DNA from: CAYVBN01 sp964538565
GTDB lineage: Bacteria > Pseudomonadota > Alphaproteobacteria > Rhizobiales > Xanthobacteraceae
Assembly (NCBI GenBank): GCA_964538565.1
Contig: CAZIGW010000162.1
Coordinates: forward strand, 1 to 22,092
Length of the DNA stretch: 22,092 nucleotides
Direction of reading: 5' to 3'
Shown: in pieces, positions 14,639 to 22,092 of the stretch
How positions within the stretch are numbered: position 1 is the first letter of the stretch
Layout of the letters: each line of letters starts with the position of its first letter
Translations under genes and position numbers: made by a program
Notes under the pieces: generated by a model
The model's input: the letters and a program-made list of their open reading frames with translations, nothing else
What the model was told of the DNA's origin: nothing
Databases searched by the model: none

Positions 14639-14785
14639 TCAGCAGTCGGTGTGGAGGGCGGCCCGCAGCCGGCCGAAGAAGCGCCAAGGCAGCCGTGCAT
14701 GGTCGTCGAGCACGACCGCCGGCAATCGCTCCCGTCGGAGCGCCGGATGCGCCTTCGCCACGTTGATGGTCGGCCTGGAAATCAC
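14639..14785 (-). CDS. Possible small protein (48 residues, GTG start)
   Basis: A GTG at 14785 opens a 48-residue frame with the sequence pattern VISRPTINVAKAHPALRRER, then LPAVVLDDHARLPWRFFGR and a C-terminal Cys. The composition is basic and amphipathic rather than random, and a weak AGGGG lies just upstream. The start codon, weak ribosome binding site and short length make it uncertain. It is not a leucine attenuation peptide: its leucines are scattered, not clustered. Confidence 0.25.
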   Translation of the reverse strand: MISRPTINVAKAHPALRRERLPAVVLDDHARLPWRFFGRLRAALHTDC

Positions 14786-14850
14786 GCCCCTGATCTAGCA
14801 AATCCGCGCGTCGCCGACAACGCGGGCCGCCGCGTCACCTGCCCGGCGCC

Positions 14851-14866
14851 CGGCGCTGAGGCGCCG
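14851..14866 (-). terminator. Hairpin just after rplS
   Basis: GCGCCG and CGGCGC arms (14861-14866 and 14851-14856) form a six-pair stem with a four-base loop, beginning eight bases beyond the rplS stop in the direction of transcription. No T-tract follows, so it is only a candidate end of the ffh-rplS operon. Confidence 0.3.
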
Positions 14867-14873
14867 CGAGGCG

Positions 14874-15257
14874 CTATTCGGAGGCGGTCTCGACCTGCCG
14901 CTCCTGCTTCTCGGTGATGCGGGCCGCCTTTCCGCGCCGCGCGCGCAGGTAATAGAGCTTGGCGCGGCGCACCTTGCCGCGGCGCACGACCTTGATCGAG
15001 TCGATCATCGGCGAATAGAGCGGAAAGACGCGCTCCACGCCCTCGCCGTAGGAAATCTTCCGCACGGTGAAGTTTTCGTTGAGGCCGCTGCCGGCACGAC
15101 CGATGCACACGCCCTCGTAGGCCTGCACGCGCGTGCGGTCGCCTTCGACCACTTTGACGTTCACGAGCAGCGTGTCGCCCGGGGCGAAGTCCGGGATGTC
15201 CTTGCCGGCGGACAGCTTCGCCACCTGCTCTTTTTCGAGCTGCTGGATCAGGTTCAT
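14874..15257 (-). CDS. rplS: 50S ribosomal protein L19
   Basis: L19 binds the large subunit at the interface with the 30S subunit. The 127-residue protein contains the family sequence through PDFAPGDTLLVNVKVVEG, RVQAYEGVCIGRAGSGLNENFTVRK, GEGVERVFPLYSP and a basic KVRRAKLYYLRARRGKAARI tail. The length is slightly above E. coli because of a short C-terminal extension ending VETASE. GGAGAATCCC precedes the ATG. It is the last gene of the ffh-rpsP-rimM-trmD-rplS operon, 96 bases after trmD. Confidence 0.98.
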   Translation of the reverse strand: MNLIQQLEKEQVAKLSAGKDIPDFAPGDTLLVNVKVVEGDRTRVQAYEGVCIGRAGSGLNENFTVRKISYGEGVERVFPLYSPMIDSIKVVRRGKVRRAKLYYLRARRGKAARITEKQERQVETASE

Positions 15258-15353
15258 GGGATTCTCCGTCGGCTGCGCCGGAAAGGCGTGGCGCGCCTCG
15301 GCTTCGTGTCGTTGTCGGGTTGGCGCCGCCTATACGACAAACGCAGGGCTTTG

Positions 15354-16073
15354 TCACCCTTCTGGACGCTCCTTGTCGGCCCGGCCCGCGCGGGCCGCGT
15401 GGGAGGCCCACAGGTCCGGCCGCCGCTCCCGGGTCACCCGCTCCGCCGCCTCCCGGCGCCAGGCCGTAACCCGGCCGTGGTCCCCGGACAGGAGGACCTC
15501 CGGGATGCCTCGGCCTTCCCAGACGGCCGGACGGGTGTACTGGGGGTATTCCAGGAGCCCCTGGGCAAAGCTCTCCTCGGCCGCCGAGGCCTGCTTGCCC
15601 ATGACCCCGGGGAGGAGCCGGACGCAGGCGTCGAGCAGCACCAGGGCGGCGAGTTCCCCGCCCGAGAGCACGTAGTCGCCGATCGAAACCTCCTCGAGGC
15701 CACGGGCCGCGATCACCCGTTCGTCCACCCCCTCGAAACGGCCGCACAGGACGACCACCCCCGGCCCCTGGGCGAGCGCCGCGACCCTCCGCTGCGTGAG
15801 GGGCTCTCCGCGCGGGCTCATCAGCAGGCGCGGCCGGTCGTCCTGCGGCACCGAATCGAGCGCCCGGGCGACCACGTCGGGGCGCAGCACCATGCCGGGG
15901 CCGCCGCCGGCCGGCGTGTCGTCGACCGAACGATGCCGGTCGGTGGCGAAATCGCGGATGTCGATCGCCTGCAGGTCCCAGAGGCGGTTGGCGAGGGCCT
16001 TGCCGGCGAGGCTGAGGCCGAGGGGCCCCGGCAGCATCTCCGGGAACAGCGCAAGCACCGTGGCGCGCCACAT
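15354..16073 (-). CDS. trmD: tRNA (guanine-N1-)-methyltransferase
   Basis: TrmD methylates G37 at N1, next to the anticodon of tRNAs reading CNN and some other codons, and prevents +1 frameshifting. The 239-residue SPOUT protein begins MWRATVLALFPEM and carries DTPAGGGPGMVLRPDV, LLMSPRGEPLTQ, the knotted SAM-binding region VLCGRFEGVDERVI and GDYVLSGGELAALVLLDA. It lacks a long C-terminal extension, as normal. It starts 12 bases after the rimM stop and is tightly co-transcribed. Confidence 0.98.
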   Translation of the reverse strand: MWRATVLALFPEMLPGPLGLSLAGKALANRLWDLQAIDIRDFATDRHRSVDDTPAGGGPGMVLRPDVVARALDSVPQDDRPRLLMSPRGEPLTQRRVAALAQGPGVVVLCGRFEGVDERVIAARGLEEVSIGDYVLSGGELAALVLLDACVRLLPGVMGKQASAAEESFAQGLLEYPQYTRPAVWEGRGIPEVLLSGDHGRVTAWRREAAERVTRERRPDLWASHAARAGRADKERPEG

Positions 16074-16085
16074 GGGTGCACAGAC

Positions 16086-16688
16086 CTAGGCGCGGCCGCG
16101 CGCCGCGCCGGGCGGCGCAACCAGGTCCTCGGTTGGCACGACCACCAGGCGGCCGCCCTCGAGGTCGACCACGGGCACCGCCTGCGTGGTGAACGGCAGC
16201 ATCGCGGTTCCATGTCCGTCGGCGCGACGCACTTCCAGAATGTCGCCGGCCCCGAAGTTGTGCACGGCCACTACCTCGCCGAGCATCGTGTCGCGCGCGT
16301 CGACCACCACGAGACCGATCAGGTCGGCGTGGTAGAACTCGTTCTGGTCCTCGGTTTCCGGCAGGCGCTCGCGCGGCACGAACAGCTCGAGGTTGCGCAG
16401 CCGTTCCGCGGCGGTGCGATCGCCCACGCCCTTGAAATGCACGACCAGGCAATCCTTGCCCTGGCGCGCCGTCTCGATCTCCAGGCTGTGCGCGCCGTCG
16501 GAGGTCTCGAGCCGGCCATAGCTCGTGACCGCCATCGGGTCGGCGGTGAAGGACCACAGCTTGACGTCGCCGCGCACGCCATGCGCCGCGCCGATCCGGG
16601 CAACGCACACGCGCTTCGGGTCTGCGGCGCGCGCCGGCACCGACGCGGGCGCGGCCGCCGCATCGTCAACGGGCCGTGGGCTCTTCAT
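16086..16688 (-). CDS. rimM: 16S rRNA processing protein RimM
   Basis: RimM is a 30S assembly factor that acts on the 3' head domain of 16S rRNA through ribosomal protein S19. The 200-residue protein has an N-terminal RimM barrel (VCVARIGAAHGVRGDVKLWSF) and a C-terminal PRC barrel (EFYHADLIGLVVVDARDTML to VVVPTEDLV). The first 24 residues are an Ala/Pro-rich extension before the family start; a GAGGGG ribosome binding site supports the ATG at 16688. It lies 35 bases after rpsP. Confidence 0.97.
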   Translation of the reverse strand: MKSPRPVDDAAAAPASVPARAADPKRVCVARIGAAHGVRGDVKLWSFTADPMAVTSYGRLETSDGAHSLEIETARQGKDCLVVHFKGVGDRTAAERLRNLELFVPRERLPETEDQNEFYHADLIGLVVVDARDTMLGEVVAVHNFGAGDILEVRRADGHGTAMLPFTTQAVPVVDLEGGRLVVVPTEDLVAPPGAARGRA

Positions 16689-16723
16689 CCGTCATCCCCT
16701 CGGCGGCCGCATGGCCGCTTCGA

Positions 16724-17062
16724 TCAGCTCGCGGCCGGCGCGGCGCCCGAGGCGGCTGCCTTGCGCTCCTTGCGCGGAACGGCCTTCTGCGGATTGTTGC
16801 GCGGCGTGCGCTTCATGATGCCGGCATCGTCGAGGAAGCGCAGCACGCGATCGGACGGCAGCGCGCCCTTGGCGAGCCAGCCTTTCACCTTCTCGAGGTC
16901 GAGCTTGAGGCGGTCGGCCGCGTCCTTCGGGGCCAGCGGATTGAAGAATCCGAGCCGCTCGATGAAGCGCCCGTCGCGCGGCGAGCGGCTGTCGGCGACC
17001 ACGATGTGGTAGAACGGCCGCTTCTTGGTTCCGGCGCGCGCCATACGGATTTTCAGAGACAT
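16724..17062 (-). CDS. rpsP: 30S ribosomal protein S16
   Basis: S16 is an early-binding small-subunit protein. The 112-residue protein begins SLKIRMARAGTKKRPFYHIV and continues with DSRSPRDGRFIERLGFFNPL and LPSDRVLRFLDDAGI, all diagnostic. A C-terminal Lys/Ala-rich tail (KAVPRKERKAAASGAAPA) extends it beyond the E. coli length, as is common in alphaproteobacteria. An AAAGGA ribosome binding site precedes the ATG. It lies 52 bases after ffh. Confidence 0.98.
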   Translation of the reverse strand: MSLKIRMARAGTKKRPFYHIVVADSRSPRDGRFIERLGFFNPLAPKDAADRLKLDLEKVKGWLAKGALPSDRVLRFLDDAGIMKRTPRNNPQKAVPRKERKAAASGAAPAAS

Positions 17063-17114
17063 TCTTCGTCCTTTCCTGTTGCCATTTCTCGCAATGAGCC
17101 TCGACCGAGGCCGG

Positions 17115-18626
17115 TCATTTCTTCTTGCCCAGTCCCGGCAGGCCGCCGAGACCAGGCAGTCCGCCGGGAAACTTCGGCGGCAGCCCCGGCATGGTGGGCG
17201 GCAGGCCCGATCCGGGCGCGCCCGGCACGCCGGGCATCTTCTCGGCGAGCTTCGCCATCTGCTCCGGGCTCGGCATGCCGGCGCCCAGCCCCATCATGTT
17301 GGCAAGCCCGGCGAGCGGGCCGCGCTTGCCGCCGCCCATCGCCTTCATCACGTCGGCCATCGTCCGGTGCATCTTGAGCAGCCGGTTGATCTCCTCGACC
17401 TTGGTGCCGGAGCCGGCGGCGATGCGCTTCTTGCGGCTCGCCTTGAGCAGATCGGGATTCCTGCGTTCCTTCGGGGTCATCGAATTGATGATCGCCACCT
17501 GATGCCTGAGCAGGCCGTCGTCGAGCTTGGCGGCGGAGAGCTGGTTCTTCAACTTGGCGATCCCGGGCAGCATCCCGAGCAGGCCCGACATGCCGCCCAT
17601 CTTCTGCATCTGCTGGAGCTGGTCGCGCAGGTCCTCGAGGTCGAACGCGCCCTTGCGCATGCGCTCGGCCGTGCGCGCGGCCTTCTCGGCGTCGATCGTG
17701 GCGGCGGCCTTCTCGACGAGCGAGACGATGTCGCCCATGCCGAGGATGCGGTCGGCGATGCGCGCGGGATGGAAATCCTCGAGCGCGTCGAGCTTCTCGC
17801 CGGTGCCGATGAGCTTGATCGGCTTGCCGGTGACCGCGCGCATCGAAAGCGCGGCGCCGCCGCGGCCGTCGCCGTCGACGCGGGTGAGCACGATGCCGGT
17901 GAGCCCGACGCGCTCGTCGAACGCGCGCGCGAGATTGACGGCGTCCTGGCCGGTGAGGCTGTCGGCGACGAGCAGCACTTCGTGCGGGCTCGCCGCGCGC
18001 TTCACCTCGGCGGCCTCGGCCATCATGGCTTCGTCGAGCGTGATGCGGCCGGCGGTGTCGAGCAGCACGACGTCGTAACCGCCGAGCCGGGCGGCGTCGA
18101 GCGAGCGCCGCGCGATCTGCACCGGGCTCTGCCCGGCGACGATCGGCAGCGTGTCGACCCCGACCTGCGTGCCCAGAACCGCGAGCTGTTCCATGGCGGC
18201 CGGGCGGCGCGTGTCGAGCGAGGCCATCAGGACCTTGCGCTTGCCCTGCTCGGTGAGACGCTTGGCGAGCTTCGCGGTCGTCGTCGTCTTGCCCGAGCCC
18301 TGCAGGCCGACCATCATGATCGGCACCGGCGCCGGCGCGTTGAGATCGATAGGCTCGCCGTTCGCGCCGAGCATCTCGACCAGCTGGTCGTGCACGATCT
18401 TCACGACCATCTGGCCGGGCGTCACCGACTTGATGACCTCGACCCCGACCGCGCGCTCGCGCAGCCTGTCGACGAAGGCGCGCACGACCTCGAGCGCGAC
18501 GTCGGCCTCGAGCAGCGCGCGGCGCACCTCGCGCGAGGCGGCATCGACGTCGGTCGCGCTGAGCGCGCCGCGGCGCGTCAGGCGGTCGAGAATACCGGAG
18601 AGCTTTTCCGAAAGACCATCGAACAT
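17115..18626 (-). CDS. ffh: Signal recognition particle protein (SRP54 homologue)
   Basis: Ffh binds SRP RNA and signal sequences and, with FtsY, targets nascent membrane proteins to the translocon. The 503-residue protein has the N domain (residues 1-90), the GTPase domain with G1 GLQGSGKTTTTAKL (107-120) and DTAGR (190-194), and the Met-rich M domain (about 300-430, with QLQQMQKMGGMSGLLGMLPG and the RNA-binding helix region SMTPKERRNPDLL to GSGTKVEEINRLL). The last 50 residues are a Gly/Pro-rich tail ending GLGKKK. Only a weak GGAA lies before the ATG, as for some other genes here. It is the first gene of the five-gene operon. Confidence 0.98.
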   Translation of the reverse strand: MFDGLSEKLSGILDRLTRRGALSATDVDAASREVRRALLEADVALEVVRAFVDRLRERAVGVEVIKSVTPGQMVVKIVHDQLVEMLGANGEPIDLNAPAPVPIMMVGLQGSGKTTTTAKLAKRLTEQGKRKVLMASLDTRRPAAMEQLAVLGTQVGVDTLPIVAGQSPVQIARRSLDAARLGGYDVVLLDTAGRITLDEAMMAEAAEVKRAASPHEVLLVADSLTGQDAVNLARAFDERVGLTGIVLTRVDGDGRGGAALSMRAVTGKPIKLIGTGEKLDALEDFHPARIADRILGMGDIVSLVEKAAATIDAEKAARTAERMRKGAFDLEDLRDQLQQMQKMGGMSGLLGMLPGIAKLKNQLSAAKLDDGLLRHQVAIINSMTPKERRNPDLLKASRKKRIAAGSGTKVEEINRLLKMHRTMADVMKAMGGGKRGPLAGLANMMGLGAGMPSPEQMAKLAEKMPGVPGAPGSGLPPTMPGLPPKFPGGLPGLGGLPGLGKKK

Positions 18627-18946
18627 GCGTATGTTCCGAGCACCTCGGAGATCGGGCCAGCTACCTGGTCGTCGTCCATCTAGTCATCGTGTCGTCGTTC
18701 CGCCTCGCGACCGTGCCGCGACACGGGAGCCCACGACCCCCAAACGACGATGGCGCCCGAGGGCGCATCGCGCTGTCGGGCGTTGGCCTCCGGCCTCACC
18801 TGGACCGGTCGGCGGGTTCGATGTTCGGGCTCTGTCGAGAGCGGCCGGACACTAGAGGGAGGCGGCCCCGCAAGTCAACGCCGCCGGGGGCGGCCCCGTT
18901 TACCTTACCGCGACACCGTCGCCGGTCCGGAACCGCTCCGACGCCC
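18627..18946. other. Region upstream of ffh without a gene
   Basis: This 320-base stretch holds the candidate ffh promoter at 18851-18878, a leader of about 220 bases, and a small hairpin GCGCCC/GGGCGC in the leader (about 18752-18766). I looked for an SRP RNA or other structured RNA and saw no recognisable conserved motif. The end next to 18946 should contain a terminator for the GyrI-like gene, but none is clear. Confidence 0.5.
18851..18878 (-). promoter_or_regulatory. Candidate promoter for the ffh-rpsP-rimM-trmD-rplS operon
   Basis: Read on the minus strand, TTGACT (18878-18873) is followed after 16 bases by TCTAGT (18856-18851). The first box matches five of six, and the second four of six, positions of the housekeeping sigma consensus. 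The start of transcription would fall near 18844. Its position upstream of the operon fits; the evidence is pattern only. Confidence 0.4.
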
Positions 18947-19612
18947 CTACTTCAGCGGCACGTAGACCTCGATGACCAGCTTGTCCTCCGGGGTGGTCAA
19001 CGGGTCGGTCACATACTGCTCGACGAACAGGTCCCGGGCGTCGAGGTTTTTTTCGTCGAGGTAGTTGGTGATCGCCTCGTAGGTCGAATCCATCGAGTCG
19101 TAGGACCCGTGGTGAACGAACTTGAGCGCCCTCCCGGTCGGCGATTCACCGACCGTCAGATCGCCCTGCGGCGGGTTCTTCGGTGTTTCGGCAATCGGCA
19201 CGGCGGCCTGGAACTGGAAGCCGGTGTCGTCCGTCGCCGTGTAGATGGTCATCGGCGGCCCCGCCGGCTTGATGCCCTGCTTGTCGAGGAAGCCGTAGAC
19301 GGTCTTGAAGGCGTCCACGATGGTGTCGAAGGCCGAATCCCAATTGCCCGATCCTTTGAACATCAAGACCGTCTTCGGCGTGAGCGTGATCTCCTGGCCG
19401 AAGACGTCGGCCCCGGGAGCGGGTTGCGCGGCGGGCGGCTGGGTCCCAGGCGACTGCGCGGCAGGCGGCGGCTGTCCGGCGTCGGGCGGCTGCCCCGGGG
19501 TCGCGGACGCCGGCGGCGATTTTGATTCCTGCGCGGACAACAGCTTGGGCCCGGTGAACACGAGGGCCAGGGCGGCGATCGCGCTCGCCATGACCTTGCG
19601 GGGGCAGGACAT
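18947..19612 (-). CDS. Secreted protein with GyrI-like effector-binding domain
   Basis: This 221-residue protein has a signal peptide (MSCPRKVMASAIAALALVF, likely cleavage after LSA), a Pro/Gln/Ala-rich linker (residues about 30-75) and a C-terminal domain of about 145 residues. The domain (LTPKTVLMFKGSGNWDSAF, IKPAGPPMTIYTATDDTGF, ALKFVHHGSYDSMDSTYEAI, then KLVIEVYVPLK) fits the GyrI-like / AraC effector-binding fold, which binds small molecules in other proteins. Export to the periplasm is unusual for a family best known as cytoplasmic regulator domains. A GGAG ribosome binding site supports the ATG at 19612. It is divergent from dapF. The ligand is unknown. Confidence 0.82.
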   Translation of the reverse strand: MSCPRKVMASAIAALALVFTGPKLLSAQESKSPPASATPGQPPDAGQPPPAAQSPGTQPPAAQPAPGADVFGQEITLTPKTVLMFKGSGNWDSAFDTIVDAFKTVYGFLDKQGIKPAGPPMTIYTATDDTGFQFQAAVPIAETPKNPPQGDLTVGESPTGRALKFVHHGSYDSMDSTYEAITNYLDEKNLDARDLFVEQYVTDPLTTPEDKLVIEVYVPLK

Positions 19613-19773
19613 CGGAATTCTCCTGACTGGGAGCCCTCGAGGCTCGGCACGCCGGCGGTTTGACACCTCGCGCGAACCTCTGGGCTTTTAGCATGCCGGC
19701 TGGCCGGCCGGGATCGCAAATCGAGGACGGACACGGGGTTTGCGCCGACTCGCCAATGAGCCGGCTTTGACCA

Positions 19774-19779
19774 TATAAA
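19774..19779 (+). promoter_or_regulatory. Candidate -10 element for dapF-mtaB
   Basis: TATAAA stands out in a short AT-rich island (CATATAAAT) in the divergent gap between the GyrI-like gene and dapF, 22 bases before the dapF start. No convincing -35 hexamer lies 16-18 bases upstream, so this is a weak call. Confidence 0.3.
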
Positions 19780-19800
19780 TCGGGCGGTACGGAGATGAAG

Positions 19801-20676
19801 ATGAGCGGATTGGCGGGCCACGCGTTCGTGAAGATGAACGGTCTCGGCAACGAGATCGTCGTGGTCGACATGCGCGCAAGGCCGGCCGCGATCACCGCCC
19901 GGGAGGCGCGGGCGGCCGCCACGCCGGAGGGCGCGCCCTACGACCAGATGATGGCGCTCTATCCCCCGCGCACGCCCGGCACCGACGCCTTCGTGCGCAT
20001 CTTCAACAACGACGGCTCGGAATCCGGCGCCTGCGGCAACGGCATGCGCTGTGTCGCCGAATTGTTGTTCCGCGAGACCGGCAAGTCGGCTCTGACGTTC
20101 GAGACGACCGCCGGGATCGCCAACTGCTGGCGCGGCGAACGTCCGCTCGTCTCCACCGTCGACATGGGGGTGCCGCGCTTCGCCTGGAACGAGATTCCGC
20201 TGGCGGAGGAATTCCGCGATACGCGGGCGATCGAGCTGCAGATCGGACCGATCGACAGGCCGATCCTGCATTCGCCCTCGGTGGTGAACATGGGCAATCC
20301 GCACGCGATCTTCTGGGTCGACGACGTCAACGCCTACGACCTCGGCAAGATCGGGCCGCTGCTCGAGAACCACCCGATCTTTCCCCAGCGCGCCAACATC
20401 TCGCTCGTCGCCGTCAAGGCACGCGATCATCTCGTGGTACGCACCTGGGAGCGCGGCGCGGGCCTCACCCGGGCGTGCGGCTCCGCCGCCTGCGCGGCCA
20501 CGGTCGCCGCCGCCCGCACGCAGCGCGCCGACCGCAAGGTCACGGCGACGCTGCCGGGCGGCGACCTCGTGGTCGAATGGCGCCAGGACGGTCACGTGCT
20601 GATGACCGGGCCGGTCGAATACGAATACGAGGGCCACTTCGACCCCGCGCTGTTCGCGGCGCCCGGCGCGGCCTGA
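19801..20676 (+). CDS. dapF: Diaminopimelate epimerase
   Basis: DapF interconverts LL- and meso-diaminopimelate for lysine and peptidoglycan synthesis, using two cysteines as acid and base. Both are present: C78 in SGACGNGMRC and C226 in TRACGSAACA. Other motifs are FVKMNGLGNEI, FVRIFNNDGSESG and NMGNPHAIFWVDDV. The protein has 291 residues, near normal. An ATG at 19795 abuts the GGAG ribosome binding site directly, so I chose the ATG six bases later (19801), which has proper spacing. The stop is five bases before mtaB, indicating an operon. Confidence 0.97.
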   Translation: MSGLAGHAFVKMNGLGNEIVVVDMRARPAAITAREARAAATPEGAPYDQMMALYPPRTPGTDAFVRIFNNDGSESGACGNGMRCVAELLFRETGKSALTFETTAGIANCWRGERPLVSTVDMGVPRFAWNEIPLAEEFRDTRAIELQIGPIDRPILHSPSVVNMGNPHAIFWVDDVNAYDLGKIGPLLENHPIFPQRANISLVAVKARDHLVVRTWERGAGLTRACGSAACAATVAAARTQRADRKVTATLPGGDLVVEWRQDGHVLMTGPVEYEYEGHFDPALFAAPGAA

Positions 20677-20681
20677 TCCGC

Positions 20682-21953
20682 ATGGCGATCGACGTCCTCA
20701 CCTTCGGCTGCCGGCTCAACGCCTACGAGTCGGAAGTGATCCGCCGCGAGGCCGAGGCCGCCGGCCTCGATGAGGTCGTGGTGGTCAACACCTGCGCGGT
20801 CACCGGCGAGGCCGTGCGCCAGGCGCGCCAGACGATCCGCAAGCTCCGGCGCGAGCGGCCGCGCGCGCGCATCGTCGTCACCGGCTGCGCGGCGCAGACC
20901 GAGCCCGACACCTTCGCCCGCATGGACGAGGTCGATCGCGTCCTCGGCAACGAGGAGAAGCTGCGCGCCGAGACCTGGACCGACACGCAGCGCGTGTTCG
21001 AACGCGCGCCGGCGTTCGGTCTCGACGCCGAGGAGAAGGTCGTCGTCAACGACATCATGGCGGTCAGGGAAACCGCCGCCCACCTGATCGACGGGATCGA
21101 GGGTCGCGCGCGCGCTTTCGTGCAGGTGCAGAACGGCTGCGACCACCGCTGCACGTTCTGCATCATTCCGTTCGGACGCGGCAATTCGCGCTCGGTGCCG
21201 ATGGGCGAAGTCGTCGCGCAGGTGCGCCGGCTGGTCGAGAACGGCTACCGGGAGATCGTGCTCACTGGCGTCGATCTCACGAGCTACGGATCGAACCTGC
21301 CGGGCAGGCCGAAGCTCGGCGCGCTCGTGAAGCAGATCCTCAGGCACGTGCCCGACCTCGCGCGCCTGCGGCTCTCCTCGATCGATTCGGTCGAGGCCGA
21401 CGAGGACCTGCTCGACGCCTTCGCAAGCGAGGCGCGGCTGATGCCGCATCTGCATCTCTCGCTGCAGGCGGGCGACGACCTCATCCTCAGGCGCATGAAG
21501 CGGCGGCACTCGCGCGCCGATGCGATCGCGTTCTGCGAACGGGTGCGGCGGCTGCGGCCCGACGTCGTGTTCGGCGGCGACATCATCGCGGGCTTTCCGA
21601 CCGAGACCGAGGACATGTTCCGTCGTTCGCTCGATCTCGTCGACGAATGCGGCCTCGTCCACCTGCACGTGTTTCCGTTCTCGCCGCGCCCCGGCACGCC
21701 GGCGGCACGCATGCCTCAGGTCGCGCGTGCGCTCGTCAAGGAGCGCGCCCGGCGCCTGCGCCGGAAGGGGCAGGCGGCGTTGCTCCGTCATCTGCAGGAT
21801 CAGGTCGGCGCCACGCGCCGCGTGCTCAGCGAAACGCGCGACCTCGGCCGCACCGAGCACTTCACGCCGGTGCGTCTCTCCGCCGCCGGGCCCGGGCTGC
21901 TGCTCGATGTCGCCATCGCGGCGCACGACGGCCGGCGGCTGATCGCGGCTTGA
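20682..21953 (+). CDS. mtaB: tRNA t6A37 methylthiotransferase
   Basis: MtaB adds a methylthio group to t6A at position 37 of ANN-decoding tRNAs. The 423-residue protein has the N-terminal UPF0004 domain cysteines C10 (FGCRLN), C38 (NTCAVTGEAV) and C69 (TGCAAQ), which hold the auxiliary [4Fe-4S] cluster, and the radical SAM motif C153-D-H-R-C157-T-F-C160. Downstream are VLTGVDLTSYG, RLSSIDS, HLHLSLQAGDDLILRRMKR and GGDIIAGFPTET. NTCAVTGEA and the fused neighbourhood with dapF favour MtaB over MiaB. The C-terminal region is a short TRAM-like domain. It starts five bases after dapF. Confidence 0.95.
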   Translation: MAIDVLTFGCRLNAYESEVIRREAEAAGLDEVVVVNTCAVTGEAVRQARQTIRKLRRERPRARIVVTGCAAQTEPDTFARMDEVDRVLGNEEKLRAETWTDTQRVFERAPAFGLDAEEKVVVNDIMAVRETAAHLIDGIEGRARAFVQVQNGCDHRCTFCIIPFGRGNSRSVPMGEVVAQVRRLVENGYREIVLTGVDLTSYGSNLPGRPKLGALVKQILRHVPDLARLRLSSIDSVEADEDLLDAFASEARLMPHLHLSLQAGDDLILRRMKRRHSRADAIAFCERVRRLRPDVVFGGDIIAGFPTETEDMFRRSLDLVDECGLVHLHVFPFSPRPGTPAARMPQVARALVKERARRLRRKGQAALLRHLQDQVGATRRVLSETRDLGRTEHFTPVRLSAAGPGLLLDVAIAAHDGRRLIAA

Positions 21954-22005
21954 ATTTTTCTGCGGAGGTCCGCACCCCTCGCCGATCGCAGAATGCGCGG
22001 CGACG

Positions 22006-22092
22006 TCACGCCGTCTCGGCAATCGAGGCCTCGCGCCAGCCGAGCGCCCACAGGGGCTCGCGCATGTGCGGCGGCAGCGGCGCGGTGACGCG
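22006..22092 (-). CDS. 3' end of an unidentified gene (partial)
   Basis: A frame open from the right edge on the minus strand ends at a TGA (complement at 22006-22008) and gives 28 residues finishing PPHMREPLWALGWREASIAE plus TA. Nearly every codon ends in G or C, so it is very likely real coding sequence. It is convergent with mtaB. I cannot assign a family from this short C-terminus. Confidence 0.65.
   Translation of the reverse strand, partial: RVTAPLPPHMREPLWALGWREASIAETA

Larger units (their letters stand above)
14540..14873. other. Gene-poor region between rplS and leuC
   Basis: These 334 bases hold one short candidate reading frame on the minus strand (14639-14785), a hairpin close to the rplS stop, and an 11-base direct repeat GCCGGCCGGGC at 14603-14613 and 14624-14634. 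A leuC promoter is expected here but I could not recognise a convincing one. Confidence 0.5.

Noticed and set aside
21958..21993. Inverted repeats after mtaB (TTCTGCG/CGCAGAA and TGCGGA/TCCGCA)
   Set aside because: The two foldings compete and the T-run lies before rather than after the hairpin on the plus strand, so it is not a convincing terminator in either direction.

Overview
The window is GC-rich, strongly GC3-biased DNA from what looks like an alphaproteobacterium of the order Hyphomicrobiales (Rhizobiales). The main reasons are the block rplS-trmD-rimM-rpsP-ffh on the minus strand followed by divergent dapF-mtaB, leuC and leuD next to that block, several small secreted proteins of the type common in this order, and short palindromic intergenic repeats that resemble rhizobial elements. 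Species cannot be named from sequence reading alone.

Layout. Positions 1-1537 hold the possible tail of an upstream gene, then a cytochrome b561-type membrane protein and a Tat-exported, MsrP/YedY-like molybdopterin lipoprotein that form a two-gene redox unit. leuB follows (1672-2787). A small secreted protein (2888-3202, minus) faces away from a sulfite dehydrogenase operon, sorA-sorB (3441-4980). A strong bidirectional terminator separates sorB from a convergent acyl-CoA dehydrogenase-family flavoprotein (5089-6231), which is divergent from an HxlR-type regulator (6350-7054). A membrane-anchored protein of unknown function (7057-7845, minus) precedes asd (7960-8994). Then come a DUF429 protein (minus), a CitE-like CoA-ester lyase (plus), leuD (minus), a zincin-like protein (minus), a small secreted protein (plus) and leuC (minus).

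Positions 14874-18626 are the translation/secretion operon read on the minus strand: ffh, rpsP, rimM, trmD, rplS. Upstream of ffh lies a secreted GyrI-like-domain protein (minus), divergent from dapF-mtaB (plus). A gene fragment on the minus strand runs off the right edge.

How the genes work together. leuB, leuC and leuD encode isopropylmalate isomerase and dehydrogenase of leucine synthesis. asd and dapF belong to the aspartate family pathway (lysine, meso-diaminopimelate, threonine, methionine). sorAB oxidises sulfite in the periplasm. The MsrP-like protein and its cytochrome b probably form a second periplasmic molybdoenzyme system of unproven substrate. rpsP, rplS, rimM and trmD serve ribosome and tRNA maturation, ffh serves co-translational secretion, and mtaB modifies tRNA.

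Most of the window is ordinary core metabolism. The parts most worth a second look are the lipoprotein/cytochrome pair, three related palindromic repeats that all sit between convergent genes, the ACAD-like protein without the usual catalytic motif, and a hairpin with a T-run just ahead of the asd ribosome binding site. I saw no CRISPR array, tRNA, rRNA, transposase, prophage gene or clear defence system.
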